Source: Sarcocystis neurona
Lineage: Eukaryota; Apicomplexa; Conoidasida; Eucoccidiorida; Sarcocystidae
DNA: 64,000 nucleotides
Assembly: GCA_000727475.1 (NCBI GenBank)
Contig: KL647290.1
Location: 207,638-271,637, forward strand
Direction: 5' to 3'
The position numbers were made by a program, and so were the translations under genes. Shown here one piece after another: positions 11,201 to 22,959 of the stretch (position 1 is the first letter of the stretch; the number at the start of each line of letters is the position of its first letter). The notes under the pieces were generated by a model that ran no database searches, was not told the origin of the DNA, and saw only the letters and a program-made list of their open reading frames with translations.

Positions 11201-14096
11201 ATGCGCTGCTGGGGTGCTGCTTCGCAGTTTATTACCGTTTGACTTCTACAGTCATTGTCGACGTGCAGCAGCAGCAGCAGGGGCAGTCTCGTCGGAGACG
11301 CAGCAACCGCACCAGCAGCAGCAACAGCAATGGCAGCAGCAACGGCAGCAACGAGAACAGCAGCAGCAACGAGAACAGCAGCAGCAACGAGAACAGCAGC
11401 AGCAGCAGTGCCAGCAACGGCAACAGCAGCAGCAGGAGCAGCGAAGGAGCAGATAGGAGCCGCAGCTGCAAGTCGAAGTTCTACGCGGGTGTGATGGTTA
11501 CTCGCTCGGTACGGTATCCATATACTTTTCAAGAAAAAAACAACAGGGAGAATAGCAGCAGCAACAGCAGCAGTGACAGCAGCAGCAACACAAGCAGTGA
11601 CAGCAGCAGCAACACCAGCAGCAGCACCAGCAATAGCAGCGACAGCNNNNNNNNNNNNNNNNNNNNNNNNNNNNNNNNNNNNNNNNNNNNNNNNNNNNNN
11701 NNNNNNNNNNNNNNNNNNNNNNNNNNNNNNNNNNNNNNNNNNNNNNNNNNNNNNNNNNNNNNNNNNNNNNNNNNNNNNNNNNNNNNNNNNNNNNNNNNNN
11801 NNNNNNNNNNNNNNNNNNNNNNNNNNNNNNNNNNNNNNNNNNNNNNNNNNNNNNNNNNNNNNNNNNNNNNNNNNNNNNNNNNNNNNNNNNNNNNNNNNNN
11901 NNNNNNNNNNNNNNNNNNNNNNNNNNNNNNNNNNNNNNNNNNNNNNNNNNNNNNNNNNNNNNNNNNNNNNNNNNNNNNNNNNNNNNNNNNNNNNNNNNNN
12001 NNNNNNNNNNNNNNNNNNNNNNNNNNNNNNNNNNNNNNNNNNNNNNNNNNNNNNNNNNNNNNNNNNNNNNNNNNNNNNNNNNNNNNNNNNNNNNNNNNNN
12101 NNNNNNNNNNNNNNNNNNNNNNNNNNNNNNNNNNNNNNNNNNNNNNNNNNNNNNNNNNNNNNNNNNNNNNNNNNNNNNNNNNNNNNNNNNNNNNNNNNNN
12201 NNNNNNNNNNNNNNNNNNNNNNNNNNNNNNNNNNNNNNNNNNNNNNNNNNNNNNNNNNNNNNNNNNNNNNNNNNNNNNNNNNNNNNNNNNNNNNNNNNNN
12301 NNNNNNNNNNNNNNNNNNNNNNNNNNNNNNNNNNNNNNNNNNNCAGCAGCAACACCAGCAGCAACACCAGCAGTGACAGCAGCGGCAACAGCAGCAGTGA
12401 CAGCAGCAGCAACAGCAGCAGTGACAACAGCAGCAGCAGCAACAGTAACAGGCTCGTAGCGGGGCATGATCCAACAGTAACAGCACGGGAGCGGATCTGA
12501 TGAAGTAGCAACAGCAACGGTAGAACTCGCAACGCCTGCAATGCGCAAGTTCAACAGGGACAACAGGAGGAGAGCAACCAGCAAGAGCAACAGCAGCGCA
12601 GGGCTTCCTCCGGGAACCCCAACAGCAGCAGCCGAGTTGACAGCAACGGGACCAGCGTCTCATTCGCATGCACAGCAGCAGAACTGCAGTAGACCCGCCA
12701 ACAAGAGCAGCAGACCTGCAGCAGCAGCAACAGCAGAGGGTGACGCAGGCGCAGTAGCACACAACAGAGAGCAAAGCGCCAGAGCAGCAACAGCAGCAGC
12801 AGCAGAAGCCAAGCAACCCCGTCTCACTCCGGCAGCAGCAGTGCCAGATATGCTCGCAGCCCTAGCAGCAGCAACAGCAGCACCAGCAGCAGAAGCAGCA
12901 GCAGCCGCAGGAGCGGCAGCAGCAGCAGGGACAGCAGCAATAGGAACCGCAGCAACAGGAACAGCAGCAACAGGAACAGAAGCCGCAACACGCACAGCAG
13001 CAGCAGGAGCAGAAGCAGCAGCAAGAGGAGAGGTCGTACAAGGCAGCAGCAATGCTGCAGGCGGCGTTGTTGGCCAGGCAGCGCTCCTCGTGTGTGTTTG
13101 TTTGTGCGTGTAGACGTACGCAGGCACGTGCGTGCGCTTTCTGCTGTATCCTGCTGCCCGTTGCCTCCCTATTTTTTCCTTGTGCATGCGCTTAGACCCA
13201 CACACACATTCTTCTCGTTGGCGTGCGTCGTCTTCCGCCCGCAAGCAAAAAGTCTCCCTCTCTCTTTTTCCGTCTCTCTCTGTCTGCGTACGCGCACGTC
13301 GACCCCTCCCAACGTATGGGTGGGTATATGAAATGCGTGTGGACATGGCTGTTCATACTTATATACATGTCTATACGTATATATGTACATATGTGTACGT
13401 ACGTATAAGCGATAAGTAGCTGTGTCTCTCCTGATGATCCCACACGTATGGATAGATGTGCAGTTCCGTCGTGCGTATGTTTCTCTACCTGCTGCTGCAT
13501 ATTGATAAGACGGGCCCCCGTCATCTCCATAGACACGCGTGTCTACAGGCAAGTGGATGTAACTGTGTACGTGTATTCCTGCTTTGTCGTAAATACGTAT
13601 ATATGTGTAGTTATTCTCTTATGTCTATATATATGTGTGTGTGTGTGCAGTAGTGTAGAATCTAACAGAGTTGTATTGCTTCTCTGCGCTGAAGGAGATA
13701 TATCTGTATATGAAGATGACGCGGGTATGGGCGTGTATATATATAGGTATTTCTACAGTTCTCTAAGACATGTCCCGCCGCTTTGCCTGAGCGCTGCACA
13801 CACACATGCATGAGTGTGTGTATGTCTCATTTTTGCTGTGTGGTCTCGCTGTCTATCGATCACTTGCAGATGTTTCCGTGCTGCGCCCGCTGACGTTGTT
13901 GAACAAGACATTCTTCTCCTTTTCCCCCCCCCTTTTCCCCCAGGCGGAGCAGTCACACAAAGTGGCAGCAGCCGAGAGCCGGGCAGGCAGTGCTGCAACA
14001 TTCCCACACATCGGCGTCGTAGGGTCGATGATCGAAACGGCAGAAATAAACATCCGTAAAATGGTCGAAGAAATTTGTTTTGCGACCGCCTATTCC
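1263..14096 (+). CDS. CAPZB: F-actin capping protein subunit beta (partial, multi-exon, contains assembly gap)
   Basis: Beta half of the heterodimer that caps actin barbed ends in the cytoplasm; apicomplexans use it in actin turnover for motility. Exons read: 1263-1334 (tentative), 1415-1477, 4247-4332, 7595-7708, 11228 to at least 11646, and 13944-14096. Family blocks appear in order: HLRQLEVAYNELFDGYRNA, YYGGGVSSVYLWSL, GCWDSIHVVEV, YYRLTSTVIVDV, GVMVTRSV, and TFPHIGVVGSMIETAE followed by a helix ending EEICFATAYS. All match the canonical beta-subunit order. Splice phases agree between neighbouring exons from 1415 to 11228 (phase 1 at three junctions), with GTGAGT, GTGAGT and GTAAAG donors. 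After YYRLTSTV the frame enters a Gln/Ser/Asn-rich insertion that runs into the N gap at 11647. The start codon and first ~90 residues are not found, and the C-terminal tentacle exon is uncertain. The introns are repeat-filled. Confidence 0.92.
1645..2720. repeat. Diverged intronic satellite, unit about 110-200 bp
   Basis: At least seven imperfect copies lie in the first large capping-protein intron. Each has a conserved core (a purine start, then aacaCTttttCTTCccggtatt-like sequence ending near cgtcGGaaa) followed by a TATA/TGTA spacer. Cores begin near 1651, 1848, 1971, 2082, 2231, 2378 and 2551, with a weaker one near 2670. Confidence 0.75.
5290..5690. repeat. CTG-rich block within capping protein beta intron
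   Basis: Interrupted CTG repeats include a near-perfect triplication of gatgctctgctgctgc (about 5610-5655). The block lies inside the 4333-7594 intron, well away from either splice site. No exon was recognised in it. Confidence 0.75.
7860..8070. repeat. Purine-rich tandem array with 77-bp higher-order unit
   Basis: Short units of the form gaagaagtagacacaga are reiterated about a dozen times on the + strand. A longer block starting at 7905 recurs almost unchanged at 7982, giving a 77-bp higher-order period. It starts about 150 bp after the 7708 donor of the capping-protein gene and is almost entirely purine on the sense strand. Confidence 0.8.
9610..9825. repeat. Short-unit minisatellite, about 15 bp
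   Basis: About a dozen copies of tatatatgtgtagta / tatatatgtgtagca in an intron of the capping-protein gene. Confidence 0.85.
10980..11646. repeat. CTG block switching to CAG block at an exon boundary
   Basis: From 10980 to about 11220 the + strand is CTG/GTT-rich. At the 11228 acceptor it becomes CAG/AAC-rich, encoding Gln/Ser/Asn runs in the capping-protein exon, and it continues to the N gap at 11647. Confidence 0.85.
11647..12343. other. Assembly gap (697 N)
   Basis: A run of N flanked on both sides by the same CAG/CAACACCAG repeat, so the gap is probably a collapsed trinucleotide array. Reading frame across it cannot be inferred; its length may be an estimate. Confidence 0.98.
12344..13070. 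repeat. CAG-rich block downstream of the gap
   Basis: CAG, AAC and GCA repeats on the + strand. One forward frame is open from 12541 to 13113, but only as Ala/Thr/Gly-rich low complexity. Part may be coding sequence of the capping-protein exon interrupted by the gap. The nominal frame from the upstream exon meets a stop at 12457, so either the exon ends earlier or the gap length is wrong. Confidence 0.7.
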
Positions 14097-14499
14097 GTAC
14101 GTCTCCTTCTTCTTCTTCTTCAACAACAACAACAAGTGTATTCCTCTCTCCTTTACACACGCATCAACTATATATATATATATCTATAACCTCTGCGCAT
14201 GTATGCATATATATACATATATATATATATACACGTGCAACTGGACACACTCCACACTGTTACTCTGTGGACATACAAGTACTTATATACATCTATATAG
14301 AAACTATCGGACTCTACTATATACATATATATATATATATGGAGATACAAGTGGACTCCACATTTCTTATATCTGTATATATACAAGTACATATCCGTAA
14401 CCGTGTATATGTATACAAGTACAAGTGAACTCTATACATACTGTTACATATATGTATATATATACGTATATAAATACACATATATATATGTCAATATAT

Positions 14500-14720
14500 T
14501 TATATACGTATAGTAGATGCAGTGTACATACGTATCTCTCGCTCTCTTCGCACATAGGGATCACTGCAGTCTACACGATTTCCCACTCTCCCTGTCTCTG
14601 TATATATATACATCAGTATATATAGAGATATAACTGCAGTCTACATATTGTTACCTTTCTCTCTCTCTCTCTCAGCATATATATACACGTTAATATATAG
14701 AGATATAACTGCAGCGCCGA
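14500..14720. repeat. 75-bp tandem repeat
   Basis: The anchor tatagagatataactgcag occurs at 14621 and 14696 (75-bp spacing). A degenerate copy carrying the tcactgcagtctaca part lies near 14560. Spacers are TATA and CT tracts. Confidence 0.7.
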
Positions 14721-15949
14721 TGTTGTTGCGTCTGTCTCTATATACACATATATACGTGTCAGACGCGCTTACCCTGAGTAGGTATATGTATGTCATATGC
14801 GTATACACAGGTGTACACACATAGACACATATATATAATAGAAAGAGAAGAACTCAGAGAAATAGGGGAAGAGACGGACAGAGAGACAGAGAGACGGAGA
14901 GATTTATATATATGTGTAGTATATGCAGGTGAGCTGTGCGGTTATTTGCCTTTCTGCGTCCCTCTTACGTACGCAGCGTAAATGTATGTCTTCACGCAAC
15001 GGCGTGTACGTACGTGTAGGAAGAAGTGGACCCTTCTTTTGAACTTCCTGTTTTCTTCGCATATATATGGCGACACGGAGAGGGGCACATTTGTACACAT
15101 CACGGTCTTTTATACGCAGAAGCATATCGTGTGTAGTTATGTATGTGAAGGCCTGTCTACATACATATGTATATAGATGTAGATAGACACGTAGATATAT
15201 TCAGAAGCGGACACGTGCCACAAACGAGTGGTAAGATCTTCAACCTATACACATATGTATATGTCTGTGTGTATGAATATTTTATACATACATGTATGTC
15301 ACTCTATCTTTATCTATGTCTATATGTGTATATGTATCTCAGTCGTCTTTATATATATATATATATATGGGGAGAAGATGTACACACCAGACCTGCGTTT
15401 TTTTAACTGAACACGTCAAGACGTGTATATACGTGAGTGCTCCCACGTCTTCAATTTACGTGTAGGCAAAGAAGTCACAAACACACTCGCTGTAACTCTC
15501 TGCAGAAATACGCATACCTTTACGTACACATATATCCGTCTGTGTGGATACATATGCCTATGTATATGTAGAGAGAGCGAGGTATACAAGATACACACAT
15601 ATATGTATTCGTAAATATCAAATAAATAAGTATATATGGTTAATGTATCTATCTATCTATCCATCTCTCTCCCTATCTATATATATGTGTATACGTAGAG
15701 ACACACAAACGATAGACACACATGTATATGTCTATACATACCACACACATACGTATGTACATATATCTGTACCTACGTAAACATATACATATATGTATGT
15801 GTATATATGTATATGTGAGAGAGACAGCCTTTGGAGAGGCGTGCTGGTGTGCTGCGCGATAATGTGGAGAGAGTTGCTGTTGCGTCTTTCTGTCGTTTCT
15901 TCGTTCCTACGCCCGAGACATCTCTCCGCTTTGCTATGCGGTGTGCGTA

Positions 15950-16290
15950 TTTCTGCTGCTGCCGCTGCTTTCGCTGCTGCTGCTTCTGCTGCAGGTTATC
16001 GACTACGCCTTCGGAACAGAATTCCACGACCTCGCACCTGCACCTTCTGCGTCTACTCACGTGCGTCCTGCCCCTCCTCTCTCTCCTCCTGCTGCCCCTG
16101 CTGCTGTTGTTGCTCCCCCTACTGCTCCTGCTCCTGACGCTGCTCCTGCCCCTGCTGCTGCCCCTGCTACTGCTGCTGCTGTCGCCATTGCTGCTGCTGC
16201 GACCTCTGCCGCTACTACTGCTGCTGCTGTGCCTGCGCTTCTGCAGTTGCTGCGGCTCCTCTGCTGCTGCGGCTCTCCTGCTGCAGCGCA
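15950..16290. repeat. CTG-rich block (+ strand)
   Basis: Interrupted CTG repeats on both sides of the 15995-16060 candidate exon. Long Leu-rich forward frames and a Ser/Arg/Gly-rich reverse frame are products of the repeat. A second CTG-type acceptor-like site occurs near 16290. Confidence 0.75.
15995..16060 (+). CDS. Candidate additional exon, possibly the continuation of the capping protein beta gene
   Basis: A 66-base open segment bounded by a CTG-repeat acceptor (ending ctgctgcag) and a GTGCGT donor. It is phase 0 at both ends, as the last secure capping-protein exon (phase 0, GTACGT donor at 14097) would require. It reads VIDYAFGTEFHDLAP and then a short Ala/Ser-rich tail. Similarity to the C-terminal tentacle of the beta subunit is weak, so the assignment rests mainly on splice signals, phase and position. 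It could belong to another gene or be chance. Confidence 0.25.
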
Positions 16291-17034
16291 GAAACGCAGG
16301 CAGGGAGAAGAAGGCTTCACCGCCCAAGAAGATGCAAGTTTTCCTCGCTGCTGGTGTCTCGTCTCCATTTACTCGCAACGGCGCACCTGGCACGGCATCG
16401 GTCCAGTTTTCTTCCTCTTGCTCTCTCTTCCTTTCTCTGTCTTTTTTCTCTCTGTCTTTCTCTCCCGTAGGCATACGGAAGGGTATATACGACTGCAGAT
16501 ACATGTGCACGTGTATTCCTATGCATGCGTGTCTACACATATACGGATTAATACATTTGTGTGCGAGTCTATATACACACACAAATACCTATGTGCAGCA
16601 ATGTGTACAATTCCTCTTCACAAGCATGTATATATGTGAATAGCCACGTGTGAAGAGGTTTAAACACAGGGAGAGTGCCCTGCCCGTTCACACACGGCTC
16701 ATATGTGACGGATATAAAACCACACACGTCTATATATATGTGTGTATAACGTGACCACATTTATTGTCTATTATATAAATTATCTGCACGTATTCCTTCT
16801 CTGTATGTGTGTGTCTACACACGATATCTGCGGATGTTCCTATGTGTACATCTACAACATACATCCAAAGTGTTGTGTGTGTACTTGGTGGACATGGATA
16901 CGTCTTGATAGTAGTGGGTTTTCTTGACTCGGGAAAAGGCGGTCATTGTCCTTCTCAATACGCACTTTTTTCAAAGTGTCGGTCGGCTGCCGCTGCGCTG
17001 TAGCCAATCTGTGACCCGCCGTATCGTCCGGGGG

Positions 17035-17496
17035 ATGTGCTGCGGGTCTGCGGCTGCTGTTTTCGCTGCAAGTTTGTGCGGCGTGCTGCTGTTGATGCTG
17101 CTGTGCCTGCGCTGCGCGGTGAAGGAGAAGAGAGGAGAAAAACCAGGAAGAGCCAGAGGAGGAGGAGGGCGCGTCTCTGCGTTGCTTCCCGCCGGCGCCT
17201 CAGGAGCGGGAGCAGCAGCGGGCCCTGGGGATGGTGGTGCTGCAGCTCCTGCTGCTTCTTCTTCTTCTACGTCGCAGACGCGCGCGGCCTGCATCGCCGA
17301 AGCAAACGCTGAGTTTTCTCGCTCCCCGCCGCCGTTGCTGTTGTGCGGGGACCGTGCGCCTGCAGCTGCCGCGGACGCCCGAGCGGCAGCAGCAGCGTGC
17401 GCAGCAGCAGCAGCAGCAGCATCGCAGAGAAGCAAGGAGCTCAGCTCTGCAGAGGGCACGGGCCGGGCGGGGGACGTTGTCTTCGAGACGGAATAA
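17035..17496 (+). CDS. Hypothetical open reading frame with an N-terminal hydrophobic segment
   Basis: 154 codons from ATG to TAA in a GC-rich island. Residues about 4-28 form a hydrophobic stretch (AAAVFAASLCGVLLLMLLCL) followed by a basic KEKRGEKPGRAR cluster. This would fit a signal anchor with the remainder Ala/Gly/Ser-rich; a long Ala run lies near the C-terminus. No homologue is recognised. The opposite strand is also open over the whole segment (about 17783-16971), with a frame ending DPQHIPRTIRRVTDWLQ that looks no less protein-like. High GC and few stop codons in several frames mean neither strand can be preferred without transcript data. Confidence 0.25.
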   Translation: MCCGSAAAVFAASLCGVLLLMLLCLRCAVKEKRGEKPGRARGGGGRVSALLPAGASGAGAAAGPGDGGAAAPAASSSSTSQTRAACIAEANAEFSRSPPPLLLCGDRAPAAAADARAAAAACAAAAAAASQRSKELSSAEGTGRAGDVVFETE

Positions 17497-17859
17497 CAGC
17501 ATTTTTGCACCTGCCTCAAGCGCACATACACAGACTTACAGACGCACAGACGCACGACTTTTTCTCTGTGGAACCTGCGTATATGGGTGTATATGTATGG
17601 GCCTGTATATGTAGGGAAGAAGAAAATCGTGTTCCCATGCGCCAAAGAGCAGAAAGAGCAGTTTACAGGAATGTGACATTCCTTCCACATCTGCCTATAC
17701 TTGCCTATACATGTGCACATGTGTAAAAGTGTGATGCCTGTCCACCGCAGAGTATACGGGTCTACGTGTGTGTCACGACGCATGTACGTACATGTATATA
17801 CGTGTCATTCTCCCTATATATTGGTGATTACGTGGCCACACATATATATATATATATAT

Positions 17860-18110
17860 GTAAATGTAGAGAAAAAGGGACAGAAATAGTCAGCGTGTCC
17901 TCCGCGTGTGTATTTCTATATACGAGTGTGTATATACACGAAAATGTAGAGAGGAAGGGACGGAGGTAGTTAGCTCGTCCTACCCTTGTATGTTTCTATA
18001 CGTGGGTATATATGTATATATACCCAAGACGTATAGAGAAAAGGACAGATTATAAGCGTGTCATCCTCGAATATGTTGCTATACATGGGCATATATATGT
18101 ATATATGTGT
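17860..18110. repeat. 80-85-bp tandem repeat, about three copies
   Basis: Anchors of the form gtagagaaaaagggacag occur at 17866, 17946 and 18031. Each is followed by a cgtgtcctc-like block, a tatttctata block and a TATA spacer. Confidence 0.75.
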
Positions 18111-18639
18111 GTGTGCGTGTGTGTTAGTTTATGCGTTGACGTATGTAAGTACCTCGGTTCAAGGTAGGGCGGATGCGGTGGGTGTGGGTGCGACAGCAGA
18201 CTCGCCGCCAGACAACGCATGCTGGAGGAGAGCGTGTCTATTTCTGTGGGCCGATGAATAGATTTCGACATTTTAACATCTACAAATGTGTGGACATTTC
18301 CGTTTACGCATATGGATATAAACTTGTAAATCGTCAGAGATAGGTGGTGGTATGTATGTGTGTGTGTCTCTGTCACAAGGGGAGGAAGTTTTGATTTTCG
18401 TGAAAGAGAAGGAGCTGCTAGCGTGCTCGCCGGTGGCAAATGCACCTGTTGGTATTGAAGAGCAAACGAAGAAGAAAAACTGGGAAAACAGAGAAATCCA
18501 CGAGAGGCCGACCTTTACAACCCCTGAGGCGACAACCCTACTCGTTCGAAATCAAAGAGACGCACAAAATTTGTGTGTGCCTTCCTATACACTAACATAT
18601 ATGTGTAGACACGTACGAATATTCATATATATGTAAAGG

Positions 18640-21600
18640 TTTGTGTAGATAGTTTTGACTGACTCCATGGCAGCACCAAGGCATGGTGAAGGCAGAGACG
18701 ATTAAAACAGATATATACAAAATTTGCTCCTCACGTGGCGACAGGGACAGCTGCTTGTTTTGTCCTGCTGCGTTTTAGCTTCCTTGCCCTCCTCCTCTAT
18801 CTAGCATATAGTAGCAGCTGCGTTCTCCTTCAGTCAATAAATCTGAGATAGAACTGTATATATGTATATATATAAATGATCACATGGAGGGAAGATATGC
18901 GTAACACACGCGTCTTTGTATCGTATGTACACACGCAGGAGCCACCGCATACGTAGTGAAGGAACACCCTCTGTCGATAATATGTACCCGTAACGACATA
19001 TATTTCCATACACCTACACATAGAGAAGATATACTCTGCAATACGTATGTATATACATATATGTTTTCGCAGGAGCTACCAGTATATAGATATATAGAGA
19101 TATATACATATTCAGTGATGCATGACTTTACTACATAAGGAGGGAAAGTGCGAAGTAGCCCTGCTTCAGCGTCGTTTTGGGGCAGCGGGTGTTTCGTTGG
19201 TGGGAGGAAGTGCAGTTCACTGCCTCAGCGGTGACAGTGAAGCGGCGTCTCTCGCTGGCGTGTCGAAAGGCACTTGGGTAGCAGGCACACCAAGCAGCAA
19301 GCAGAGCGACTTCTGCATGCGCTGATGGTGGACGCGTGATATACATTCCACCAATCGCGGTCATGATAAACTAACGAAAAGATTTCTTAAAGAACCTAAG
19401 AATCGTTAAAGGAATATTCCTTTGTTACGCTAGCGGTACGACCCGGTCCCAAAGAGATCGCGGAGCTGCTCTCTTGCGAACACAAGAGGTGCTACTTCTG
19501 CAGATTGTGTCACTGCAAGCGTCCGTGTACAGGGCCTCAAACTGTTAGATGCGCTGGTGCAGCGCCTATGTGTCTGCTCTGTAGATAACACTGAGGCACA
19601 CGTTGAAATAAGGAAGTAGATGTACCTGCGCGCGTACAGGTATAAATGCATGTATATGCAGACGTGTGCGCGTACGTATATTGGCGCATGTTACTTGAGT
19701 GTTTGTCTATATGTATGTGTGAAGGTGTGTATATGATATGCGTATGTGTGCACGGGTGTGGGTACGTATCTATAAATGGGTATTGATTTATGTTTGTATC
19801 GTAGACTGGTTAATGCGCAGGGACATGTATACGTCGTCTATATACGTATGTAAATGTGTACGTGAACACTTACATGTAGGCATGTGTGTGCGCGTAACTA
19901 CGGGCTTGTGCGTGCATGTGCGTGCGTATGTGTGTATTTATGTATGTATGTATGTATGTATACTTTTATGTATGTTTATGCGTGGCATTGTAACGAAGGA
20001 GCAGCTGGGGACATACCCGGGTTTCCCAGCGCTGCACCAGTTTCTACCCGCTGAGACACACAAATGAAAGACGAGACCGCACGCCGCTGCAACGACGTCT
20101 ACGAATGTGCGTTTGTGTATACTAGGAAGTGTACTTCCAGCGACTACCCTGCAAAAGACACGCCGAAAGTACAACCTGCCCAGCGCGGCATTCTTTTGAG
20201 ACTGGCACTCGAGAATCTCTCGTTCTTCCGCACGTGAAAAGTTTTGCTCAAAATACAGAGGTCATGCCGGGTGTGCAGATGTCTAGGTGAGTCGTGACAC
20301 TTGTACATACACGTATTCGAATGTATATATATATATATATGCATGCATGTAGATACATGCATATGGGGCTGAAGAGGTGACTGCACCACAGGCGGCTGTG
20401 TACACATGTGCGTGAAACACAACAATATATGTGGGGATGGGTATATCTGTTACACGTATGGAAATTTGTGTTCGTATGTGAGCAAGGCTGAATAGAGAGG
20501 AGTGCACAAGAGGCAGACTGGTATGTACTTGTGGGTCACTTATGATATGTGTACGAATGCGTAGCTCCCTAGAGGATCCACGGAGAAATGGGGCGGCGTG
20601 TGTGGCAAAATGTCAGGATAGGAGAATTCAGATTTCTTTGCAGCCGCATGGATGCGAGCATGCCAGGAAGCTGCCCTTGCTCGCACTATGAAGAAGTCAC
20701 ACTTCTGTGAACGGGTAGTGGACAGAGCGTCTTTCTTGGCTTTCGCGGCAGTGGCGTGCGACCTTCTCGTCAGTCACGCAGAAGAGCCCCGCGTTTTATC
20801 TTCTGAGTAGCGTCCGTAGTGCGTACTGCGCTCCTTTGCACTGGTCACTTCAGTTTGTATGTGAAGGCCTGTCTATTTTGACGAGAGAGAGAATTGGGAC
20901 AGAAGCCTACACGGGAGGAGAAGCCCGAAAAATCTGTACAAAAGCACATATACCTTCATGTATCTTCATTCTACAAATATACAGATTTCGCACGTGCCTG
21001 CCACTCCATATGTATTGACTACACTTGTCCTACATATCAGTACCGTTCCTCTATATGCAAAACACGTGATCGTGCAAAAAATCAATCTCTTTATATTTAT
21101 CATGTATATACACATATATATGTATGTGTACGTGTATGTGATCCCGTTGAGTGTCCCGGTCTGTCGCAATTGCGTCACTGCAAATACCCACGCGAGCTGC
21201 AGCAGCTCAGCAAAGAAGGCCGCTCCAGCAGAAAAAAAGCTGTATCTACGCAGGTATATGTGTACGTGGTTTCATCCTGTGCACGGCGGTACATTTCCAC
21301 GTGCACACGAGCACACTATTTGTCAAGTTCGCTCGTAACCGGCAGAGAATGCCTTTCTGTTGGAATCCTGCTTCGTTTTTCTCTCTGCAGTGAGTTGTGC
21401 GCGGTTGTGTACACAACGATATTATCTCAGGCCTGTTTGTTGCCTCTGTTTGTCGCCCCCCTCTGTCTTCACATTTCACACACAGCAGAATCACTACTTT
21501 TCTGAAGAAAGCAAACAGAAAAACCGGCCTTCAACGGCCTCGTGCTCGCACGCGGTGCGTCTTCCCCGAACCGGCACGTTCTGCAACGGCGTTGCCTTGA

Positions 21601-22470
21601 GCACTATTGGCCACATGGCTTAATTTCACTGCGTAGACACCAAACGTGGAAGTTTTCTTTCATCAACAAGCGTGACCAGCACACAGGGGTCGAAGGGTGA
21701 GGTGACGTTTTTCCTGCGACGAAAAAACACCGCGTGCTCCGTAAAGCACCTTTGCGGCCGCACCAGCACACGAGATCAACGTGGGAGGGACACAAAAAAA
21801 AACGTTATCGCTGCTGTCCATTTCAAACCGACAAGCGACCCCTAAAATTTTGTGCGTAGAGGAAATACGAAACAACTCTTTTGGAGTCTTGTTGCGACAT
21901 GGTAAAACACTTCTCCACCGCTGTCCACGCCGCACACAGAAAACTGACTTCTCCAGTCTTACAGTAAAGCTACATCTCCCGCTACACACTGTCCACACAC
22001 GCAGACGCACGAGGCAAAGAGGAGGTCCCTCGGAGTGCGCACTTAATAGTGACAGCGTCACCGATGAAGTGTCGACAGCTGAGCGACAAAAAATGAAGAA
22101 GTTCATGTCTTCCCCGACCCGGCACGCCGCACATAAAAGTGTGCTGGCCATTGCAAAATGTCAGTTTATCAGAAGCGCGTTCTTCTATCCACAATAATGT
22201 TGCAGGATGCAACACACGCAATTTCACTCAACTGCTCGATCCTCTGCAGGTGTATAAAGGCATAAATAAAGTTAAACTCGTGCAGTACTATACGGTATAA
22301 AGATGACAGGCTGCAAGATGGAAGCGCACCCATATACACACCTATATGTATACGGCCTTCCACATCTACACAGCAGATAGACATATGTAAACCGGCTTGT
22401 TGGGATACCCACACATACACGCAGACGCGGGCACGCATACCCAATTATTAGCCGTCATATATATGGATAT
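18640..22470. other. Repeat-poor intergenic segment, no gene recognised
   Basis: Composition changes here: few trinucleotide runs and only short TATA tracts. No open frame longer than about 200 codons and no family motif seen on either strand. A + strand frame at 18352-18636, just before this segment (GEEVLIFVKEKELLACSP), has a protein-like composition but no recognised homologue or secure splice signals. Confidence 0.6.
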
Positions 22471-22959
22471 ATGTGTACACGTACGTAGGTGTACATATAT
22501 ACATTTGCAATACAAATAATACGTATGTGCACACAGGTATATATTACGCATATACGTCCTGGTGTAACGGACTTATTTTCGTGTCTCCCGCCTCTTCAAG
22601 ATGTGTACATAGAAACAGACGCCAGTTGTTTGTGTCCGAATGCGTACGGTCGCCACCAGGTAAGTTGCCATCACCCATCAGCCTTCCACCACCAGGAGCT
22701 GCAGCGAACGCAGCAGCAGATAAAAGGCAGGCAGGAGTACCGCCAGAAAAATACTGCGATGAAGCGTTACAGAGAAGAGAAACAGAGTCGTGTGGACAGC
22801 TGCAGAGACAGGCCGACACGCACAGAGACGAAACCGAACAGCGTGTGACGAGCCAAGCGTTGAACTTCCGTATAGACGAGGAAGAGAGGAGGAGCAACAC
22901 AGAGACCGAGAGAAAGACAAGGAAAGCAACAAGCAGGACTGGAACACGAAGCGCATGCG

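Noticed and set aside
10975..12816. 613-codon - strand frame
   Set aside because: Runs through the N gap and consists of Cys/Ala/Ser repeat translation; it is antisense to the capping-protein exon.
12541..13113. 190-codon + strand frame
   Set aside because: Ala/Thr/Gly low complexity from the CAG block with no family motif. It may overlap true coding sequence but cannot be called a gene by itself.
15773..16582. 269-codon - strand Ser/Arg/Gly-rich frame resembling an RS domain
   Set aside because: The Arg/Ser content comes from translating CTG repeats in one frame. No adjoining domain, and TATA-derived residues lie at its C-terminal end.
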